Assembly (NCBI GenBank): GCA_021209875.1
Contig: JAGYVD010000006.1
Span: 3,224,001-3,288,000, forward strand
Direction of reading: 5' to 3'
Length of the DNA: 64,000 nt
DNA from: Rosellinia necatrix
Taxonomy: Eukaryota > Ascomycota > Sordariomycetes > Xylariales > Xylariaceae
In this document: positions 1 through 13,907 of the stretch, one piece after another
Numbering within the stretch: the stretch's first letter is position 1
Layout: every line of letters begins with the position of its first letter
Notes under the pieces: model-generated
Database searches by the model: none
What the model saw: the letters and a program-made list of their open reading frames with translations, nothing else
What the model was told of the DNA's origin: nothing
Program-made: the position numbers and the translations under genes

Positions 1-38
1 TATAATATATATTTTATATTTTTATAATATATTTTTTA
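1..38 (-). repeat. Inner 38 bp of left LTR, M copy 1 (fully RIPed)
   Basis: Aligns without gaps to 7153-7190, the end of the right LTR. The two differ at 11 positions: 8 C-to-T and 3 G-to-A, all toward A/T on this side, with no transversion. The rest of this LTR lies upstream of the window. Confidence 0.85.
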
Positions 39-3000
39 AATTAATGCTTTTATAACGTTTTTTTATAAAAACTAAACTAAATTATTAAACTTTATTTTTT
101 TAAAAACAAAATTATTTCTAACTGTTTTTATAAGCGTAAAAACGCGTGCCTGCTGTTAAAAATATATACTGTTTAAAAAAGCTAAACAGAAGCTTTTTTT
201 TATATTTAATATATTTATTAAAGTTAAATATTATTTTTATTAGCGATCTGTTTTAAAAATTAAAAAATCGCTTAAATAATATAGCTGGCTAAAAATATTA
301 AAAAAAACTTTATAAACACGTAGTAAAAATAAACAATAAGCTTAATATATATTTTTATATTTTAGCTAGCAATAAAATAAACGTTATAAATATTTAAACT
401 AGTTGTTTAATATAGATTATTTATTTTATTTATTTTTTATATTATAGTTTATTTTATTAATTTATTAAGTTTGCTAATAGTTATAAAAAAAAACATTTAT
501 ATGTTTAAAATAATATTTTAAAACAAAATAACTAAATAATAAATTAATAAAAAAATAATTAAATATTTAAAACTTAAAACAAAGCTGCTAATTAAACTTA
601 AAACTAAAAATAGCAACTGTTTAAAATAATAAGTTAAAAAAACTTTAAAAAGCTTTTTAAAAAAAAATATTAATATTTTTAAAAATAAGCCTAAACTAAT
701 ATATTATTATTTATTTTTTATTTAAAATAACAAATAAATAAAAGCTTTAAAAAATGCAAGCTATTATATTAAATATATTTAAAATAATAAAATAAAGTTT
801 AAACTTAAAAAACAGAATTATATTATAATTTATTATAAAAAAAAAAACGTAACAAAAAAAAAAAAATAACTTATATAAAAAAGCTTATATTAATAAATAA
901 TTAAATAATAAATTAAAAGCAATAAAATAACGTATTAACAGACTATTTATTATTTATACAGCTTAAAAACTTTAAAACTTTTAAAAAATATAAAAATAAA
1001 AGCACCTGCTGATTTAAACTTATTTAATTATTTATTAAACTTTAATTATAATATAAATAAAGCAAATAAATAAAAAGAATATAAATAAAAAGTTCTAACC
1101 TGTTAAATATTTAATTTATAAATATTTATAGCAAAAATATTAAGTTAAAAAAAAAATCAGCATATTTAATTTATTATATAATAACCCCGACGATTTTAAT
1201 ATAATAATAAAAAAAAATATTATTTTTATTAATATATATTTTTTATAAACTGTTTATTTTATTTTTAAAAACAAAAAACACGATATAAAATAAAACAATA
1301 AATTTTGTTTTTATTTTAAATATTTTTTATAAAACTAGTAGTTTTATAATAAAACAACAAGCTAAGCTTTATTATATATATAAAGCTATATCGTAAAAAT
1401 ATAAGCTAAATAATTAAAATAATATAATAACGTTTTATAATAAACGCTAGCATAACTATATATAAATTTAAAATTAATTATTTAATGTTTTATAATATAT
1501 ATTAAAATTTATATGTTTTATTTTAATATATATAAAAGCAACTAAAATATATATATACTATAGGTATTTTAAATATTAATAATAGCAACTAGCGCAAAAT
1601 AATAATATAAATTTATAACAGTATAAAATTAAAAATTAAGCAGTTTTAAAACTATTTTCTTAAGATTAATAAATAAAAAATATATGTTTAAAATTAAAAA
1701 GTTAAAAAATCTATAAAATTTAGCTAAAAAATAATCGGCAAATAAAAAATATAGTATATTTTGCACGATTAATAATTTTAATATTTAAAAAACATATATT
1801 AACTTAAGTTTTTTAAAAATAATCGCTATTATAAAAATTAATTAAAAATCGCTTATATAATTAATTAAAAAACAGTATTAAAAAATAATAATAAAACTAA
1901 CAATGTTATAATAACAGTAAATATAATCGTAATAATTAATATAATTAAAACTAATAAAATAATTAATCACCTAGTTTTTATAAAAATATAAAATTATAAA
2001 AACTATAACTTTAATAAAAATAATCGCCGGTTAAAAAACAACGATTAATATAGCAGAAATAATTATAATAATAAAATTATATTAATAATCGGGATAATTA
2101 AGTTTATTTTTTAAAAAGCCGATAAAAGTTAATTAAACTATTATTTATTAAAAATAAAAAAAAATAATATATTTAAAACGTTGTATTAACTAGTAGCAGA
2201 CTTAACATATTATTAATGCTATAAAAATTTATTATTAATAATAAAAAATTTAATATTTACGTAAATATAAACTTAACATCTGCTTTAAAAATTAAATATA
2301 CTGTTTTTATTTAACTTAAAAAACATATATATAAATATTATACTGTATTAATACTATTTTATAATTTATTTTTAAATATTTATAATATTATAAGCAAGCT
2401 AAAAAAATATAATAAAAAACGCAACAGTATATTTTAAGCAAAAAATAACTAAATAAATAAAAACTGCTAATTATTTATAAAATGCTAAAAAATAAAATAT
2501 ATTAAAAAAGCTTTTATATATAATATAAAAAAAAACCAAAAATATATACGTTATATTTAGTTGTAATTTAAAATATAAAACTTTAAAACAAATAATAAAA
2601 TAAAAATATGCGCTAACTTAGGCATAAATATAATATATATTAACAAAGCTTTTTAAATATTTTAAAATATATAATAAAAAATAACGCGGATTTTTTAAAA
2701 TATTAAATTAAAGCCGATTAAGCTTAAAAATAAGCTAAGTTTTTGTTTATTTATAAAAAATTAACGATAAAAAAACTAATAAAAGAAAAATTTTATAAGA
2801 AAAACTAAATAATAAAAAATTAAAACTTAACTTATTTTTTAAAATAATTTTTTTTTATATTAAACAATTATAAGCTATAAAACTAATATAATTTAATTTT
2901 TAATTTTAAATAAATTTTAATTAAAATTTAATATTTAAGCCTAAAAATATAAATACGTAAAAAAATAATAAAAAAAAAAATAAACTTTAAAACAAGAAAA

Positions 3001-6000
3001 AAAGCTTATATAGCCGTTAAATATAAAGTTTTATTTATTAACAATAATTTTAGCTTTTTTATATTAAAAATTACTCTAGCAGTTATAAATATAACTATTA
3101 ACGTAAAAATATCACGTGTTATATTAATAATTAACGCGTTTAAAAAACGTGTTATAATTACTAAAAGCGTTAAAATAAGCATAATATAAAAAAATAAAAA
3201 TTAAAGCTATTTTATTATAACTATAAAAAAAGCTTTAAACGTATTAATAATTGCTGCTGCAGCTGTAATCGCTAATATAAACAATAGTATAAAGCTATTT
3301 TTAATAATACTTTTATATTTATAAAAAAAAGCTTTTATAAGTATTTAATTAAATTAAAATATTAATATATATAAATACGTAGTTTAAAATAACTTTAATA
3401 ATTACAGCAGTAGCAATAAACAATGTATTTTTATATAATACGCTAATATTAAATAAAATCGCTGATTTTATAAAAGCTTACCTAGGTATGTTTTTTTAAA
3501 ACGCCGCTTATAAATATTATAAAAATATAATAAACTTTTTTAAATAAAAAACAAAAGTATATTAATATTAAAAACAGCGCGTTTTAAAATTTCTAAAGTT
3601 ATATTTATATTAGAAATTAAACAACTTATAAATATATTAAAAATAATTATTTTTATAAGCATATATATATATGTTAAAAAAAACGTTTTTAGCTAAAAAA
3701 TTTAAAAAAATAGCCAGAGCTTTTAATATTTAGCAAAACAAAAAAACAGTTAATATATTAGTTAAATAATAATTAAAAGCTTTTTTAATAAAAAGTTAAC
3801 AAAATTAAAACATTAAGCTTATAAGTTATATATATTTATTTAGTTATAAAAATATAGATTTTTTTAATAAATTTTATAACAACTTTTATAAAAAAAAACA
3901 TATAAAATAAGTTAACAAACTAACTCTGTTTATATATTTTATATTTATAATATAATAATTAATACTAAATAAAACAGAACTTTTAAATATAATAATATAA
4001 AAAGCTAAGTAGTTATAAACTTAAAAATTTTAATAAAATAGCTGTATTAAATAACTATTTATTATTATTATAAGTAGAAATAATTAAATTTTTAAAAAAA
4101 AAGCATTTTATAACTATTATTAATATAGTAATATTTTTTTATTAGTTTTTAATACACTTAAATTTTAAAAACCAGTTTATAATAATAAGCCTAAAAAAAA
4201 TTAAAAAATACCGCGTTGCAATAATAAAATTTTATAATTTTTTAGCTTATATATAATATTATATAAACAATTTTTTAAAATATATTAAAAATACTGCAAA
4301 ACATTTATAAATAATATAATAATATTTTTAAACACTGCTAAACAGTATAAAAAATATTTAAAAACTATATTTAAGCTATTTAAAAATAAATATATAGCTA
4401 TATTATTAACAAAATCTTTTATTAGCTATTTTTTAATAAATTTATTTAGATTTAAAGTAAACATATTTAAAATAGCAATACTAAAAAACTATGTTGTAAT
4501 AATTTATAACCTAGTTTTTTTAAATTAACTAAAAACTTTTAAATAATATATAAGCGCAACAAAATTTTTATATAGCCTGATTTTATATTATATAAAGCTA
4601 ATTAAGCTGCTATAAAAAAAAAAAACTGTTTTACTAGCTAAAAATAAGCAAATAAAACATATTAAAACAAAAAAACTAAATAAGCGTAAAATATATATAA
4701 AAACTAAGTATTATAAACTAACCGCTTTAAAAATAGCTTTATTTAAAGCTATATAAAATATTATATATAAAAAACTACTTTGTTTTATTATAACTTATAT
4801 AAAAATTATTTTTATAAATCGATAAATTAATATAAAAAGTTTTAAAGTAATAGTTTTTATTTAAAGCTAAAAATATATAAAACTAAAAGAAATAATCTTT
4901 AATATTAACGTTTAATTAATAATATATTTAAATAAATTATTAATTAACGTAAAATAAACTATAAACCTTTAGAACTAAAAATAACATGTTTAATTTAAAC
5001 AGCTAAAAGTTGTATATAATAATATAAGCTAATAAAAACTAGTAATTATATTAACAGATTATTTAGCTATTAAAAGCATTATTAAATAAACAACTTTAAA
5101 AACTGCAGCTATTAAACATATTAATTATAAATTAATTAATTTATTTATTTATTTATTATAATATAGATTATATATATATTATTTACTAAATAGGCTAAAC
5201 TATATATTAAACGCTTTTAGCTGTTTATAAATAGTATTAAATATTTAAAAAGCAGACAAAAAACTAATAAAAATAAATAATAAACTTATGCTAAATATAA
5301 TATAAAAAGAATTAAAAGCTGCGTTTTATATGTTTATATTAAAAATAATTATAAATAAAACTTTAAAAATAAATTTTTAGCAGCATATATAAAAACTATA
5401 AATATATATAAATATTAAAAGATTTAAAAACATTTTAAAAAAAAAAAAACAATAAAAACGTCGCAGTTTATTTTAAGCCTAGATATTTTTTTAATATTAC
5501 TATAAATAGACTAATATATAACATATATATAAACATAAAACGTTTATATATTTTAATCGGCATAGTTAAAAAAATTTTAAAATAAATATATAATAAAAAA
5601 CAGTATTATAATATTTAATAAATAATATAAACATTAAAATTATTTATAATAGCTAATAAAACATAAATAATAAAAGATTATATTAAATATTATAATATAT
5701 ATAATTTAAACTAAATTAATAAACAGCTATTTATAAAAAATTAAAACTAATTAAATTTAAAACTTTTATTTATATATATTATAAATATAAACTTTATTTT
5801 AGCATTTTTAAAAATTAAAATTAAAAGTATTTTTTAGCAGCTAAACAAAAAAAAACTATATTTTAACACGTATAACGTTATAATAACAGTTTTATGTTTT
5901 GTTTTAAAATATATATTATTAATTTTTAAACATAAGAAATATATAGCAGAAAAATAAAGCATTGTTTTAATTAAACAACTTTTATTAAATAACTAAAGCA

Positions 6001-6987
6001 TTTTTAAAAAATTATTTTTAATAAAAACTAAAAGTTTATATTTAATTTTTAATAAAATATATAAAAGTTATTTAATATTAAATTAATAATAACAGCTATA
6101 TATTATTTATAAGCAGACAGCTTATTAAAACATAAAAATTAAACAATTAAAATAATAATATAATATTATATATTTATTAAACTAAAACAGATTAAATAAA
6201 CATTATATTTTTTATAATAAAATTTAAACGCCGCATATAATAATACTATATATTTAACTTTTTATAAACAGTTATTTAAGTTTAAATTGCTTAATATATT
6301 AAAAATATTAATTAATTTTAATAATATTAAAAGATTTTTAAATATATGTTTTTTTGCAAGTATTTACGTTAAAACGTTTATTTAGCGATAAATTTTGTTT
6401 AAGCTGCAGCAAAACATATTTATAACGTTAAATACCGCTTGTTAAAATTTAACAAAAAATCAAATTTATTTACGCTTATATAAAAATATTATTTGTTTAA
6501 TCGACTATTAAAAAATATTTTTAATAAAAATTAAAACTTTAAACAGTTAAACAATAAATAAAAACCTAGCTTATAAATTAAACTTTTTAATAATTTTATA
6601 TTTATTTAATAATTTTTATAAAACATTTATATATAATTTTTAAAAACTTAACTTTTTAAGCAATAAATACTGCTGCTTAAACTTATAAAAACTAAATAAA
6701 ATTTTAGCAAAAAAATATATATAAAATAGAAATTATTTTTAAATATTATTTTAATTAAAAATATAACAGCTTTAATTATTTTATTAAATAAAAAAAAAGT
6801 TATAAATATAATTAATAAATAATAAAAAAACAACTTTAATACAGCAGAAAGCTTATAAAAAAATATTAAAACTAACATAGTTTATGTTTTATAGTATAAA
6901 TAAACGTTAAAAAAAAAAGCCGACTATAATAAATTATGTAATAAACTCTGCTAAAATTAGCAGAATTTTTTAATTAGCGCGGCTTTT

Positions 6988-7190
6988 TAATACGCGCGTA
7001 TAAAAAAAACGCTTATATAAGCTTTTTGTTTAAAATGCTATAGCTTGTAGTTATAAGCACAACTTAATTAAGCTTAGCTTTATATATATAAGCTTTAGCT
7101 TATATTTAAATAAAACTTTAGCTTAGCCTAGATTTACTAGATTTTTATTTTTTATAATATATATTTTATACCCCTATGGTGCACCTCTTA
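6988..7190 (-). repeat. Right LTR of M copy 1
   Basis: A 203-bp sequence homologous to 45,133-45,335 (same strand), and to 12,492-12,693 and 38,443-38,643 (opposite strand). The outer end keeps G and C (CCCCTATGGTGCACCTCTTA at 7171-7190), whereas the equivalent inner end at 1-38 has lost them. The ends correspond to TG...CA after allowing for RIP. Confidence 0.88.
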
Positions 7191-10100
7191 TATATATAAT
7201 AAATATAAGTTATATATAAATATAAATATATTTAATTATTTTTAATAGTATTAATAATAAGCTTTAAACTAATAAAGTTTTAACTTTGTTAATTTATATA
7301 ATAATTATACGATTTTTAAAATTATTTTTTAAAATATTTTAGCTTAAGTTTATTAAATAGTTATATAAAGTTTTTACTAGTTTATTTTTAATTATATATA
7401 TATTTATATAATATTTTAAAGTTTATTTAAACTATTATAATTATAAATTAGCAAAAGTTTAAATATTAGTAGCAGTTTTTAGCTTATTTATTAAATAATT
7501 AAAGATTATATAAATACTGTTTTTTTTTCAGCGTTATTATATTTTTATATAACAAGTTTTAATTTTTATATAGTTAAGTTGTTTTTTATTTATTTTTATA
7601 TAAGTTTAGACTTAAAATTTAAGCTTTATTATGCTGAGATTTAATATATCTAATAAATTAAAACATTTTTTATATAATAAAATTATTAATTTTAATTACG
7701 TCAGATTTTTAAATAATATTTTTAATATAATAATTATATTATTTTTCTAAAATTTTACTATTAAAACGTACGCCTGTTATTTTTTATAGTTATAAAAATA
7801 TTGTCTAGCTTTTATATAAATATAGCTTATATATTAATATTTATAATAGCGTTTTTTTAAGCTGCTATGCTTTTATATAATAAATAATTAAACAGTTTAA
7901 AATATTTTTTTTATTAATTTATAGTTTATTTGTTATATAATAATATAATTTAATTTAAATATATTAAAATTATATCAGGCTATTAATTAAATTAATAATT
8001 ATATTAAATATTTTAATTCATTAAATTGTGTACAGCTTTTACTAACTTTTTTTTTTATATTAAAACTTCGTTTTTTAAAAATAATAAAAATATGTTGTAT
8101 ATAATTAAGCTATTGCGTTTATTAATCGCACGGTTAATTTTAATTTTAGCCTGTTTTTCCCGCCATATTTTTATAGCTTTTTTTATTGCTTTTATTTTTT
8201 ATACGATATTTAATCAAAAAAGTAAATTTTAGTTAATTTTAAAATATATTTTAAATATTAACAGAATAAATATTAATCTGTTTAAACCTGTAATATTATT
8301 TAAAGCTTTAACTGCTATTTATAAAATTAATTTTTATTTTTAATATATTATATATACAGCAAAATAATTTATATGCTTGTTTAATTTTGCTTATTGCTTA
8401 ATAAGCTTTAATAAATATTATATAATATTATATATTAACTATTTTAATTTAATTTTAGAATTTTTTAATGCAAACTTTATATTTAAGTTATATATAGAAT
8501 AATTAAAAGTTTTAATATATATTAATTTAATATTTATATAATATTTTTAAGCGTTATATATAAATATAAATTTTAAAATATTATAGCTTAAAATAATATT
8601 ATAATATTAATAATATAAAATATTTGTTTATTGTTTATTTATATAGTATTAATTATAATTTTATAGTTAAAATTATAATTATTTTTAATTAAAACTTAAA
8701 ACGTTTTAATATTTAATTATATAATTAACAGTAATAATAAAACTTTTAGATTTTTTTAACATTAAATAGTTTATATTATATTTTATATAATTTAACAGCT
8801 TATATAGTTTTTTATATAAAAATATTTAAAGCAGCAGTATAAATATTTTAATTTTATTTTAATAAAATATATTTTAGTTTTTAAAAACTTATATTATAAA
8901 ATAAATATTTTATTTATATATAATAAATATAATTTTTTATTTTATTATATAATAACGTTTTTATATTATTAAAATAAACTTATAAATAGTTTATATTTTA
9001 AAAAAAATAAAAACAGTATTAAAATATTTAAAAATAATATATTATTATATTAAAAACGTTTTTATTTTAACTGTTTTAATTAATATAATAGTTTTTTATT
9101 TTTAAATTATATAAAAACAGTTTTTTTATTTATTTAGCTTATATATAAAAGTTTATTTAAATATATATTTTAATTATACTTTATTTATTATTAAATAATT
9201 AAAAATGTTTATATTTTATAATTTATTTTAATATTTTATATAATATTAATTGTTTAATATTATTTAATTAAATAAAACATTTGTTTTTAATTTTAAATAT
9301 TTTTTTTATTATATAATATATAAATATATTATTTATTATTAATTTTTTTATTATAGTTTAAGTTTAATTTAAAATATTTTTTATATTTTATAAAATATGC
9401 TAAAGAATTATTAAATAATAAAAAATAAGCAAAATTATTTTATATAAGTTAAAATATATATTTTTACACAGGTTTTTTTAAAATATATAATTTATTAATT
9501 AACAGGTTGTTTTTATATATAAAACATTTTTATTTATATAAGCGTTATAATTAAGCTGTTTTTAAATTATAAAAGTTTTATTATATATTAAACTAGCTTA
9601 AAAGTTTATATATACTTTTAAATTAAAAGTTTTTATATAATTACTTTAGTTATACTTTTACTCGATAAAATAAACATTATTTATTTTTATATAAAATATT
9701 TTATTTTATTTTTGTTTATAACTTATAAACATGCTTTTAAGTCGGCAAAAAAGCTTTTATATATAAGTTTTTAAAATATAAAAGCTGTTGCTAATTTTAG
9801 TATGCTTTAGCATGCTTATTTAACAGTTATATTTAGCTAGATTTTATTTTAATAGCTTGCTTTTAAAGCTTGCTATATTTTTATTAATTTAATAATTATT
9901 AGATTTAATATTTTATATATATCTAAATTTAAATTGTTTTGTTTTATTTATATAAAAATAATATTAATTTAATTAATTTAATATTAGCTATAGTTTATAT
10001 TTATATTAAAATAAATATTTATTATATAATAAATTTTATTATAAAGTTTATTTAGTTTAATATTACATATATAAAAATCTTTAGTTAAACTTTTAATATA

Positions 10101-11395
10101 ATTAAAAATACAGCGTAACATTAGTTTTTATTATTTTAAATCGTTAATATAAGCTAATAAACAGCCGTACTTTATTATATAATAAATTATATAGCTTGTT
10201 AAAATAGTTTTTTTTTTTATATTTTTAAAAATAACGTATTTATTAAAAAATATATCTGTTTTATATATTTTACCAAAAAAAATTAAATAACATGTTTGTT
10301 ATAATTAAATTAAATATTATATATATATATAATAATTATTTAAAATCTATAAAAATAATATATAATAAAATATTTCTAAACTAGTTAAAAATTTAATTTA
10401 TATTTTATAAATATTATATGTTTGTTTATTAAATTAAAAATATCTTTATATTTAATTATTACCTATATAAATAATTTATTAGTTTTTTTTAAAGTTTAAA
10501 AACATATATTAAATATTAGTTTTAATTATAATATATTTAATAATATTTTAAGCTATAAAATGCTTATATTATTTATATTTATATAAATATTAATATAAAT
10601 ATAAACAAAAACGTTTTAATTTATTTAATATATATTATTTTTATATAATTTATATAAGTTTAACTATTTATATAAAGCTGTTGTTGCTGCTAAATTATAT
10701 GTTTTTTTATTTAATATATTAAATAGTTTTTATTAAATAAACTTAAAAATTAGTTTAATATTTTATATGTTTATAATTTAAAGTTTTAACGCATAACTTT
10801 TATAATAGCTGGCGGGTTATATTTAAATATTTATATTTTAAAATATAACAGGCTGCTTATATATTAAACATAATTAAAATTATAGTTATAATATTAAGCT
10901 TTTATATTTAATATTATATATTAATAATATTTTATATAATATATTTATTAATCTTATAGTTTATTATAATTTTATTATATTATTTAATATTATTACATGT
11001 AATAAAAGATTTTTTTTATTATATAATTATTTTAAAGTTATTATAAAATATATTAAAAATAAATAAATAAGTTTTAACATTAAATTAATAAATAAGTTTT
11101 TAAAAGTTTATTTATATATTGTTTAGCTTTTATATAACAAACAGTTTTATATAATTATATATTATCGCTTTTTAATATTTAATTTTTATATTATAACTTT
11201 AAAATATAATAAAACATATAAAAATATAAATATTTAAAATTAATTTTTTAAGCTTTTATTATATAAAAATAATTTTTTATATAAAATAAAATTTTCGAAA
11301 TATAATATAAAAACTTGTTCAAGTTTATCAGACTTTAGACGTGCTTTATTTTTATTTTTAGTAATTTATAGTTATGTTTTACAACTATTAATTAA
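7191..11395. other. Unassigned AT-rich RIPed sequence, possibly F-family internal DNA
   Basis: No gene and no long open frame. A short frame at 8026-8232 has only the Phe/Ile/Lys/Leu composition expected of AT-rich DNA. The right edge abuts an F-family LTR (11,396-11,707). The sequence left of that LTR does not match the M element that resumes to its right, so this segment is probably the internal part of a truncated F retrotransposon. No partner LTR was found. Confidence 0.45.
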
Positions 11396-11707
11396 TATTA
11401 AATAAGCTTTATATATATAATATATATACTATTTATATATAAAATAAAATATAACTTTTATTATACGATATTTATTATATTTAATAATTTTATTTAAATA
11501 ACTATTATATGTAATATTATTTTAAGTTTTATATAATAATTCTGCTAGCGTACAACCTATTAAAATAACAGCAATAATACAGCTTATTTTATATATAAAG
11601 CATACATGCTGTATATATATATATAACATGTACGTTATATGCTTATATAAAATATATGCACGTATAACAGCTGTAAGTAATTATAACTAATTGCCATAGT
11701 TCTAACA
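11396..11707 (-). repeat. F-family LTR, RIPed, without partner
   Basis: This 312-bp sequence is the reverse complement of the F solo LTR at 30,497-30,809, with RIP-type differences. It sits inside the M-family copy that resumes at 11,708. The right flank is ATTAT and the left flank ATTAA, so there is no exact target duplication. The left side is not M sequence. It is therefore most likely one end of a truncated element extending left, not a solo LTR. Confidence 0.75.
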
Positions 11708-12491
11708 ATTATTATATTATTTATAAACATTTTGCAGTATTTTTAATATATTTTAAGAAAATTATTTATATAGTATTATATATAAGGTAAAAATTATAGA
11801 ATTTTATTACTATAACGCAGTATTTTTTATTTTTTAAGCTTAATATTATAAACTAGTTTTTAAAATCTAAATATATTAAAAACTAATAAAAAATGTTATT
11901 ATATCAATAATAGTTATAAAATGTTTTTTTTAAAAATTTAATTATTTCTGCTTATAATAATAATAAATAGTTATTTAACACAGCTATTTTATTAAAATCT
12001 TTTAAGTTTATAATTATTTAGTTTTTTATATTATTATATTTAAAAGTTCTGTTTTATTTAATATTAATTATTATATTATAAATATAAAATATATTAATAA
12101 AGTTAATTTATTAACTTATTTTAGAAGTTTTTTATAAATATTATTATAAAATTTATTAAAAAATCTATATATTTATAACTAAATAAATATATGTAATTTA
12201 TAAGCTTAATGCTTTAGTTTTATTAATTTTTATTAAGAAAGCTTTTATTTACTGTTTAATTAATATATTAATTATTTTCTTATTTTTTAAATAATAAAAG
12301 CTTTAGTTATTTTTTAAAATTTTTAATTATACCCGTTTTTTAATATATATATATATCTTTATAAAAATAATTATTTTTAATATATTTATAAATTGTTTAA
12401 TTTTTAATATAAATATAACTTTAAAAAATTTAAACCGTGCTATTTTTAATATTACTATATTTTTATTTTTTTGTTTAAAAGAATTTATTAT

Positions 12492-12693
12492 TGAGAGGTG
12501 CACCATGGGGGGGTGAAAAGTGTATTGTAGAAGATGAAGATCTAACTATTCTGATCTAACTTGTGGATCTAGCTAGGTGCGTGGGCCAGGGCCCACTTAT
12601 TAGGCTAGTCCCAAGTGGTGGGGTGGTGGCTTTGCCACGCTACAGGTGGGGCTACAGCGCTTATATAAGCGACTCCCCCGTCGGCGCGTATCA
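12492..12693 (+). repeat. M-family solo LTR with TSD ATTAT
   Basis: A 202-bp GC-rich island starting TGAGAGGTGCACC and ending GCGCGTATCA, flanked by ATTAT at 12,487-12,491 and 12,694-12,698. Host M sequence reads through on both sides when compared with copy 1 near 3526. It contains perfect inverted repeats: GTGGGCC-AG-GGCCCAC at 12,581-12,596 and CGCTTATATAAGCG at 12,658-12,671. It is essentially free of RIP, unlike the element it sits in, and serves as the least mutated reference for this LTR. An M-family LTR has thus landed inside another M-family member. Confidence 0.92.
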
Positions 12694-13648
12694 ATTATGT
12701 TTTTTATAGCATTTATAAACAGCGTTTTAAAAAAAAATATAGCTAAATAAACTTTCATAAAATCAGTAATTTTATTTAATATTAGCATATTATATAAAAA
12801 TATATTATTTATTATTACTGCTGTAATTACTAATATTATTTTAAACTATATATTTATATATATTAATATTTTAATTTAATTAAATATTTATAAAAGCTTT
12901 TTTTTATATATAAAAAATATTATTAAAAAATCGCTTTATATTATTATTTATTTTAATAATTACAGCTATAGCAGCAACTATAAATACGTTTAAAGCTTTT
13001 TTATACTTATAATAAAATAATTTTAATTTTAATTCTTTTATATTATATTTATTTTAACGCTGTTAATAATTATAGCATGTTTTTACACGCGTCAATTATT
13101 AATACAATATATAATGTTTTACATTAATAATTATATTTATAACCGCCAGAATAATTTCTAACGTAAAAAAATAAAACTATAATTAATAAATAAAAGTTTT
13201 TATTTAACAGCTATATAAGTTTTTTTTATTTTAAAGTTTATTTTTTTATTTGTTATTTTTTATATATTTATATTTTTAATCTTAAATATTAAATTTTATT
13301 TAAAACTTATTTATAGTTAAAAATTACATTATATTTGCTTTATAACTTATAATTATTTAATGTAAAAAAAATTTATTTTTAAAAAATAAATTATGTTTCA
13401 ATTTTTTATTACCTAGTTTTTTTGAAAAAATTTTATTTTATTAGTTTTTTTATTATTAGTTTTTTATGAATAAATAAAAACTTAGCTTATTTTAAGCTTA
13501 ATCAGCTTTAGTTTAATATTTTAAAAAATCTGCGTTATTTTTTATTATATATTTTAAAATATTTAAAATTTCTTTATTAATATATTTTATATTAATGCTT
13601 AAGTTAGCATATATTTTTATTTTATTGTTTATTTTAAAGTCTTATATT

Positions 13649-13907
13649 TATAATAGGCTATGCCTGAAAATGCATTTATTAGAGTAGCAAATAAAGTTTA
13701 TTTTCTAGCTAAATAGCAGAAGTTATAAACAATATATATATAGCTTGTAAAACATAGTTTTATAAAGCTGGTTAGTTTTAGTTATATTAGTTTAAGTTTA
13801 ATAGTTAGTTTATAAACTATTTAATAATTATTTAAAATAAAAATATATAATAGTTTATTTATATTAGCTAATACGTTAATATTTTTTTATAAGCATTACT
13901 TATAATA
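13649..13907 (-). repeat. Left LTR of E element
   Basis: 259 bp, homologous to 35,684-35,942 and to the reverse complement of 48,506-48,764 (strand is relative to that solo copy). The outer (left) end keeps sequence such as AGGCTATGCCTGAAAATGCA. The inner (right) end is strongly RIPed. Confidence 0.9.

Larger units (their letters stand above)
1..7190 (-). mobile_element. M-family LTR retrotransposon, copy 1 (left LTR truncated by window edge)
   Basis: A heavily RIPed element bounded by direct repeats: the last 38 bases of the left LTR (1-38) and the full right LTR (6988-7190). The internal part is about 6.95 kb. Positions 39 to about 4330 match the reverse complement of 38,442-35,943 continued by 13,648-11,708. 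Positions about 4350-6987 match 42,505-45,132 in direct orientation, so three copies of the family lie in the window. Strand follows the LTR orientation of the solo copy at 12,492 and is only a convention; the transcription direction is unknown. No protein domain can be read with confidence. The base after the right LTR begins TATAT; the matching target duplication would lie outside the window. Confidence 0.85.

Noticed and set aside
8026..8232. 68-codon hydrophobic plus-strand frame
   Set aside because: Composition (Phe, Ile, Leu, Lys, Asn) is that expected of random AT-rich DNA; no conserved copy elsewhere in the window.
12600..12788. 62-codon minus-strand frame with a normal-looking C-terminal half
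   Set aside because: Its GC-rich half is the M solo LTR (12,492-12,693) and the rest is RIPed M sequence.
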